The position numbers and the translations under genes are program-made. A stretch of 11,718 nt of DNA from Nanobdellati archaeon (lineage in GTDB: Archaea; EX4484-52; JAADEF01), in NCBI GenBank assembly GCA_015521505.1, contig WAOB01000091.1, forward strand, positions 1-11,718, read 5' to 3'. The notes beneath the pieces are model-generated. The model made no database searches. It saw only the letters and a program-made list of their open reading frames with translations, and was not told the DNA's origin. Positions 7,373-11,718 of the stretch are shown one piece after another. Within the stretch, counting starts at the first letter, position 1. Every line of letters begins with the position of its first letter.

Positions 7373-8790
7373 TGGATAAGATCAGCTTCGTAATATCATT
7401 ATTGTTAATAGGAAGTTTTATAACGTATTTATCCAAAAATAAAGCAAAATATGTTGCAACGATATTTACCTTATTATCAGCAGTCGTTGTTCTATCAATT
7501 TTGCAGGAAATTAAGCATGGAAGATATATATACATAAATCAACATTTATCATCTGGAATCTATTATTCTTTTGCAGTAGATGGATTAAGCTATCCAATGC
7601 TCGTACTAGTACCAATAATTTTCTTGGTTTCAATATTTTTATCTTACAGAAAGGAATTCGATTCAAGATATTACGCATTACTGCTACTATTACAACTAGG
7701 ATTAATAGGAGTTTATTCAGCAAACGATTTCATATTCTTTTACATATTCTGGGAATTTGTATTAATACCAGCATTCTTCCTAATATTATACTATGGATTA
7801 GAGAATAGAAGATATGCAGCGTTGAAATTTTTCATATATACACATGTTGGTAGTCTATTAATGCTTTTAGGATTTATTATGCTTTACATGAAATCGGGTA
7901 GTTTTCTCTTTGATGATATTAAAATAGCGATCAATGAAGTTCCAGTTAATGTTGCTAAGGTTATCTTTATACTAACATTTTTAGGTTTTGCATTTAAACT
8001 TCCTATATTTCCATTCCATACATGGTTACCACACGCTTATATACAGTCACCAACACAGCTTACTCTTATATTATCAGCTTTAGTATCAAAAATGGGGGCT
8101 TATGGATTGTTAAGATTCAGCGTCGAGATGTTTTCCAGTATATTAATTGAGTATTCGAAAATAATTGCAATATTAGGTATTATAACAATATTCTACGCAG
8201 GCTTCCTAGCATTAGCTCAAGATGATATAAAATCATTACTTTCATATTCAAGTTTTAGTCATACTGGTCTTATAGTTGTAGCACTTGCTTTCTTAACGAA
8301 ATTTTCCATATCTGGAGCTATATTTCAAATGTTTAGTCATGCATTAGTTGCAGCGTTACTGTTCTCATGCCTATTCTTACTTGAAGAGAATCTTAAAACT
8401 AGATATATATCCAGGATGAGCGGTGTTGCATATGTTCTTCCAATAGTTGGATGGTCATTTGTTTTTGCAGGTTTAGCAGGTATGGGTCTTCCTAGCTTAA
8501 GCAGTTTTGTAGCAGAGTATCTCATATTAGTTGGAGTTATAAGTAAAAGTTTCTTGTTCGCATTACTAATAGGATTATCTATAGGTTTAACAACTGGATA
8601 TATTTCATGGTTTTTGCAAAGAGCGATCTTTAACCCAGTTAAAAAGGAGTTTATGAATATTAGAGAGACAATAAACATCTACGAAATATTGTCTCTAGCA
8701 ATTTTATCTTTACTAATAATAGTATTTGGAATGTATCCAAAACCACTTTTCGAAATAATTCTTGAATACGTGGAGGTGATGTTACGATGA
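7372..8790 (+). CDS. nuoM: Complex I subunit M (NuoM/ND4)
   Basis: Central antiporter-like proton-pumping subunit, 472 residues. The conserved charges are E128 in YIFWEFVLIPAFF (TM5), K209 in GFAFKLPIFPFHTWLP (TM7), K240 in SALVSKMGAYGLLRF (TM8) and E382 in SSFVAEYLILVG (TM12), the Glu that distinguishes NuoM from the Lys of NuoL and NuoN. DDIKSLLSYSSFSHTG (284-299) and MFSHALVAALLF (320-331) also match NuoM. One departure: the usual WLPDA after TM7 reads WLPHA (H221), and the following APT is SPT. It is translationally coupled to nuoL (one-base overlap) and overlaps nuoN by 4 nt. Confidence 0.95.
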   Translation: MDKISFVISLLLIGSFITYLSKNKAKYVATIFTLLSAVVVLSILQEIKHGRYIYINQHLSSGIYYSFAVDGLSYPMLVLVPIIFLVSIFLSYRKEFDSRYYALLLLLQLGLIGVYSANDFIFFYIFWEFVLIPAFFLILYYGLENRRYAALKFFIYTHVGSLLMLLGFIMLYMKSGSFLFDDIKIAINEVPVNVAKVIFILTFLGFAFKLPIFPFHTWLPHAYIQSPTQLTLILSALVSKMGAYGLLRFSVEMFSSILIEYSKIIAILGIITIFYAGFLALAQDDIKSLLSYSSFSHTGLIVVALAFLTKFSISGAIFQMFSHALVAALLFSCLFLLEENLKTRYISRMSGVAYVLPIVGWSFVFAGLAGMGLPSLSSFVAEYLILVGVISKSFLFALLIGLSIGLTTGYISWFLQRAIFNPVKKEFMNIRETINIYEILSLAILSLLIIVFGMYPKPLFEIILEYVEVMLR

Positions 8791-10154
8791 TCGAATACAT
8801 ACTACCTGAGATATTAATAGTAATTACCGCTATAATTGTATTACTTTTAGGTTTTTTAACAAGTAGAGAAATATACATAAAAGTAATTGGGTGCATAGGA
8901 ATAGTATTAGCAACGATTTCATTACTATTGCTTAAACCAACAGATGAACTAATATTTGGTGGAATATATTCGTTTGATAAGTTTTCCAAAGTATTTAAAT
9001 ATATATTTCTTATATTAACATTATTCATTATAATAACTTCAAACACTAAAAGAAATTTGGGAGAATATTATTTCTTAATACTTATATCCCTATCGGGCAT
9101 GATGTTCCTAGCATCTGCAAGAGATTTATTATTCTTGTATGTTGCATTAGAAACTGCAACGTTACCAACAATTGTTTTGGCATCGTTTTATAGAAATAGA
9201 ATTGCAGCTGAAACAGGAATTAAATATTTTACTGTTGCAGCACTTTCTTCCGGATTATTACTCTTTGGAATTTCTCTAATATATGGGGCTACAGGAACGC
9301 TAAATATATTCGAGATTTCAAAATCAAGCATAGATGAACTCGCAATTCTTGGAGGGATATTTATAATATCTGGTCTTGCTTTTAAGATGGCAATATTTCC
9401 ATTTCATATGTGGGTTCCAGATGTATATCAAGGTGCACCTACACCTATCTCAGCCTTTTTAGCAGCAGTAAGTAAAAAGATGGCATTCCTGGTTGCATTT
9501 CTGATATTTTATTTATCATTAGTTAAGTATATCTCATTATGGAATATAATATTCGCTCTCCTTGCAATTATTACTATGACGATAGGAAACTTAGCTGCTT
9601 TAGATCAAACGAACGTTAAAAGGTTATTAGCATACAGTAGCATTGGACATGCTGGATATCTACTAATAGGTTTAGCTGTAAAATCTCCTTTAGCAATAGT
9701 TGCAGCAATTCTTCATATAATTACGCATGGAGTTGCTAAAATTATTGTATTTATATCCTGCTTTAAAGTTGGAGAACATTTAGAGAATTATAAGGGATTA
9801 TATAAAAAAGCACCAATTCTATCCATTGCCATTATTGTTTCTTTGTTATCGTTGATTGGAGTTCCACCTCTAGCAGGATTTTTCAGCAAACTATATCTGG
9901 TAATAGCAGCAGTTAGTGCAGGTATTATTGGAATAATTTTAGCAATAGCTTTGATAATAAACAGCGCCATTTCAATATTTTATTACGCAAAAATTATTTT
10001 AAACATAATATCTGAAACAAATGAAAAAAGAAAGGAAGATTATAACTTTGCAATACCATTAATTCTTCTTGCAATATTTCTAATAATATTTATTGCCTTA
10101 ATGCCATGGCTTATAGAACAATTATCCGATGCAGTTAAAATTTTTTCTCTTTGA
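8787..10154 (+). CDS. nuoN: Complex I subunit N (NuoN/ND2)
   Basis: Proximal antiporter-like proton-pumping subunit, 455 residues. Key residues: E122 in YVALETATLPTIV (TM5), K200 in SGLAFKMAIFPFHMWVPDVY (TM7), K230/K231 in AVSKKMAF (TM8) and K368 in AGFFSKLYLV (TM12), all matching the E. coli charges E133, K217, K247 and K395. The GAPTPISAFLA loop and NVKRLLAYSSIGHAGYLL are family hallmarks. It starts by an ATGA overlap with nuoM, is the last gene of the operon, and ends just before T-rich sequence and the convergent protease gene. Confidence 0.95.
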   Translation: MIEYILPEILIVITAIIVLLLGFLTSREIYIKVIGCIGIVLATISLLLLKPTDELIFGGIYSFDKFSKVFKYIFLILTLFIIITSNTKRNLGEYYFLILISLSGMMFLASARDLLFLYVALETATLPTIVLASFYRNRIAAETGIKYFTVAALSSGLLLFGISLIYGATGTLNIFEISKSSIDELAILGGIFIISGLAFKMAIFPFHMWVPDVYQGAPTPISAFLAAVSKKMAFLVAFLIFYLSLVKYISLWNIIFALLAIITMTIGNLAALDQTNVKRLLAYSSIGHAGYLLIGLAVKSPLAIVAAILHIITHGVAKIIVFISCFKVGEHLENYKGLYKKAPILSIAIIVSLLSLIGVPPLAGFFSKLYLVIAAVSAGIIGIILAIALIINSAISIFYYAKIILNIISETNEKRKEDYNFAIPLILLAIFLIIFIALMPWLIEQLSDAVKIFSL

Positions 10155-10163
10155 TATTCTTTT
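10141..10163 (+). terminator. Possible T-rich terminator of the nuo operon
   Basis: A run of six T (10141-10146) within the last nuoN codons is followed by further T-rich sequence past the stop, with a TTTT at 10160-10163. There is no clear hairpin, as is common for archaeal termination. The convergent gene begins about 25 nt further on, so a stop near here is expected. Confidence 0.4.
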
Positions 10164-10164
10164 G

Positions 10165-10169
10165 AAAAA
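10165..10169 (-). terminator. Possible weak T-tract terminator of the protease gene
   Basis: On the - strand a run of five T lies about 18 nt after the protease stop codon, in the short convergent gap. It is weak evidence on its own in such an AT-rich sequence. Confidence 0.25.
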
Positions 10170-10186
10170 TTCATCCCAAAAGTACT

Positions 10187-11218
10187 TCATATATAAACAA
10201 TAGGGGATAGATTAAACGTGAATATTATTAATAATATAAAAGTAATAATTCCAAGAATTTTCTCTTCACGACTTATGTCAGTGATGTCTTCGAGAGGGCC
10301 ACTGTTTTCCAATCTAGTTAAAAACAATATAAATATTGCCCAAATTAACCAACCTATCCAATAATATGAAAGTATTAATAATAAAATAAACATTAGAAAA
10401 TACATTAATTTATATCTATTTTTTAATAAAGCTCTTATTATATGACCACCATCTAACTGTCCAATCGGAATTAGGTTTATAAAAGTAACGAACAATCCAA
10501 CCCATGCTGATACTAAAATTGGATGAGCTTCTATGTAATAGTTCTCAAGTCCTACAAGTTTATCGATCATAAAAGATATGAGAAGAGGAAGTTGTAAGTA
10601 AATTCCAGAGATTATTTCTCCTGTTGCTACTTTAATTTCCGAAAGATATACTCCGATTGCCAAAAATATAATAGAAGTAACAAAGCTCATAATTGGCCCA
10701 GATAATGAGATCATTAATAGATTAGAAGAATTCTTAGGCGGATGTTTCATTAAAATAACAGCTCCCAAAGTTCCAAGAGGAAAGATATGAGGTGGTAGGG
10801 GTATAAACATCGGTAGAGTAGATTCATTTCCTGTTTTTCTTGCACATATATAATGTCCTAACTCGTGCATTCCAAGAATTATTAGAAGGGAGATTGAAAA
10901 TAAGAGACCATCAAAAATACTATTACCCCACCATAAATATCCAGCATACGTGGTTGTAAAAAATGTTAATACGAATAAAATTGGTGCTAAATATTTTGGT
11001 AAAAATCTTTTTCTTTCTTCTATGAAATTTATATATATTCGATCGTTTTCTCTTCTAATTAATGGTATAAGACCTAAAGATCTAACCTCATCTATGAATC
11101 TATCATAATCAACGTTTTCCTTAGGTATAACGTAAATCCTATCTTGGTTTTGTTTAAATTCAACTATTATAAAGTATTTGTTAACGATCTCTAATAATAA
11201 TACATCTCTTGGAAGCAT
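10187..11218 (-). CDS. Membrane-embedded M50 (site-2-type) zinc metalloprotease
   Basis: Predicted intramembrane protease that would cut membrane-bound substrates within or near the bilayer; its substrate is unknown. With the start at 11218 it has 343 residues. An N-terminal soluble region of about 75 residues precedes roughly seven hydrophobic segments. The zinc site is visible as HELGH (H118, E119, H122) at the end of one helix and LDGGH (D256) in PIGQLDGGHI. FPLGTLGAV (146-154) and the following SLSGPIM (171-177) resemble the archaeal and plant EGY-like branch. The reading frame extends upstream to a TTG at 11287, but that would overlap the preceding gene by 107 nt. The ATG at 11218 still overlaps it by 38 nt and has AGGAG 14 nt upstream, rather far. 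It is probably the last gene of a - strand operon. Confidence 0.85.
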   Translation of the reverse strand: MLPRDVLLLEIVNKYFIIVEFKQNQDRIYVIPKENVDYDRFIDEVRSLGLIPLIRRENDRIYINFIEERKRFLPKYLAPILFVLTFFTTTYAGYLWWGNSIFDGLLFSISLLIILGMHELGHYICARKTGNESTLPMFIPLPPHIFPLGTLGAVILMKHPPKNSSNLLMISLSGPIMSFVTSIIFLAIGVYLSEIKVATGEIISGIYLQLPLLISFMIDKLVGLENYYIEAHPILVSAWVGLFVTFINLIPIGQLDGGHIIRALLKNRYKLMYFLMFILLLILSYYWIGWLIWAIFILFLTRLENSGPLEDITDISREEKILGIITFILLIIFTFNLSPIVYI

Positions 11219-11579
11219 AAACTTCAGCTCTTCTCCTATTATATTTAATTGGAATATCGTTAACAATGAAAAGAGGTATCTTAGCAATTATACATCCTGT
11301 AACCACAATCTCATCGGGTTTTTTTACCAGTATACAAGATGGAGATTTTTTCGATTTTTTTAGCTTATAAATCCAATAGCACCCAACACTAGAACCCTTC
11401 GAATGAGGTATATAAAGAATTTTATCGGTTACGATTTCACCATAGAGTTCGTTTTCTTTATCAACAATTCTACCAGTATTTATATCTATACCATAAAGAA
11501 AGGAGATGGGTTTTTTTGATATTAATAATTCTCCTAAAACATCACCCTTAACTATTGGAATAGCTTTAATTCTTATCAT
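11181..11579 (-). CDS. Phosphomevalonate dehydratase small subunit (aconitase-X swivel domain, DUF126)
   Basis: Small subunit of the aconitase-X-type enzyme that dehydrates (R)-5-phosphomevalonate to trans-anhydromevalonate 5-phosphate in the archaeal mevalonate pathway, which feeds isoprenoid lipid synthesis. It has 132 residues, the usual size. The family pattern is visible: SFLYGIDINTGRIVD (26-40), matching the usual SFwGGvDp-TG-IiD, and the swivel-domain loop PHSKGSSVGCY (58-68) with its conserved GSS, then VVTGCIIAKIPL (92-103). The catalytic Fe-S large subunit is not visible in this window; many archaea place it next door, so it is either beyond the right edge or elsewhere. The ATG at 11579 overlaps the preceding stop by 4 nt (ATGA), indicating an operon. 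Some homologues in bacteria belong to other aconitase-X enzymes (e.g. proline metabolism), but the archaeal context favours this role. Confidence 0.82.
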   Translation of the reverse strand: MIRIKAIPIVKGDVLGELLISKKPISFLYGIDINTGRIVDKENELYGEIVTDKILYIPHSKGSSVGCYWIYKLKKSKKSPSCILVKKPDEIVVTGCIIAKIPLFIVNDIPIKYNRRRAEVYASKRCIIIRDR

Positions 11580-11718
11580 AATTTTCTATATGTTTTTTTA
11601 TATTCTTTTAAACTATATAAAATAACATAATCCTTTAATCCCGTTATTTTTTCCAGATGTTTTATTGTTTTTTCAACATCTTCCTTTGTTTTTCCATGAA
11701 TTACCGTATATATATTAT
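11576..11718 (-). CDS. C-terminal part of an AsnC/Lrp-like (possibly siroheme decarboxylase-like) protein, partial
   Basis: An open - strand frame enters from the right edge and ends with TGA at 11578-11576, overlapping the ATG of the next gene. The 46 visible residues suggest strand-helix-strand: NIYTVIHGK, then a charged helix (EDVEKTIKHLEKITG), then DYVILYSLKEYKKTYRKL. This resembles the end of the AsnC/Lrp RAM domain, and the closing KEYKKT motif is reminiscent of AsnC-fold siroheme decarboxylases (AhbA/AhbB) and related archaeal regulators. The assignment is from memory of the pattern and a short fragment, so it is tentative. The DNA-binding half, if there is one, is outside the window. 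Confidence 0.45.
   Translation of the reverse strand, partial: NIYTVIHGKTKEDVEKTIKHLEKITGLKDYVILYSLKEYKKTYRKL

Noticed and set aside
8337-9046. Two - strand open frames (113 and 128 codons) opposite nuoM and nuoN
   Set aside because: Both are antisense to conserved membrane-subunit genes, and their hydrophobic residues mirror the sense strand.
5498-10154. Possible Mrp-type Na+/H+ antiporter identity for the three large membrane genes
   Set aside because: They keep the NuoL, NuoM and NuoN-specific TM12 residues (Lys, Glu, Lys), have normal complex I lengths and follow nuoA-K without interruption.
1-11718. CRISPR arrays, insertion sequences, tRNA or rRNA genes
   Set aside because: No regularly spaced repeats, transposase-like frames, terminal inverted repeats or tRNA-like folds were seen; nearly all bases are in recognised genes.

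Overview
This is an AT-rich archaeal chromosomal segment dominated by one operon (about 845-10154, + strand) for an 11-subunit respiratory complex I, in the order nuoA-B-C-D-H-I-J-K-L-M-N. It is flanked by an archaeal-type UMP kinase gene on the left and, on the right, by a - strand cluster: an AsnC/Lrp-like gene fragment, the small subunit of phosphomevalonate dehydratase, and a membrane-embedded M50 (site-2-type) protease. The archaeal assignment rests on the UMP kinase type, the archaeal mevalonate-pathway enzyme, complex I without the NADH module (no nuoE, nuoF or nuoG here), and TATA-like elements about 25-30 nt before start codons that lack Shine-Dalgarno (SD) sites. Heavy use of AGA (Arg) and ATA (Ile) fits a low-GC, possibly thermophilic lineage. 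As far as is known, Sulfolobales and Thermoplasmatales use other mevalonate routes, so the phosphomevalonate dehydratase subunit argues, by inference only, against those two groups. I cannot name the organism.

Layout. 1-98 (+): last 31 codons of an unrecognised gene. 85-750 (-): pyrH, whose 3' end overlaps that gene by 14 nt. 751-844: divergent promoter region, apparently giving leaderless or nearly leaderless transcripts in both directions. 845-10154 (+): the nuo operon, with gaps of only a few bases or overlaps (several ATGA or TAATG junctions). 10155-10186: short convergent gap with T-tracts. 10187-11718 (-): three tightly packed genes, the last running off the right edge. No stretch longer than 100 bases is without a gene.

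How the genes work together. NuoB, C, D and I form the peripheral arm, carrying the N2 cluster, two further [4Fe-4S] clusters and the quinone pocket. NuoH, A, J and K form the membrane heel. NuoL, M and N are the antiporter-like proton-pumping subunits. Without NuoEFG the electron input is not set by this locus; ferredoxin or another low-potential donor is plausible. Every subunit looks full length and keeps its main motifs, so the operon is probably functional.

I did not find a previously undescribed system. The points worth a second look are modest: an extra cysteine next to the N2 ligands in NuoB, a His in place of a usually conserved Asp in NuoM, the dual translation-start pattern, and the unusual grouping of an AsnC-like gene, phosphomevalonate dehydratase small subunit and intramembrane protease.
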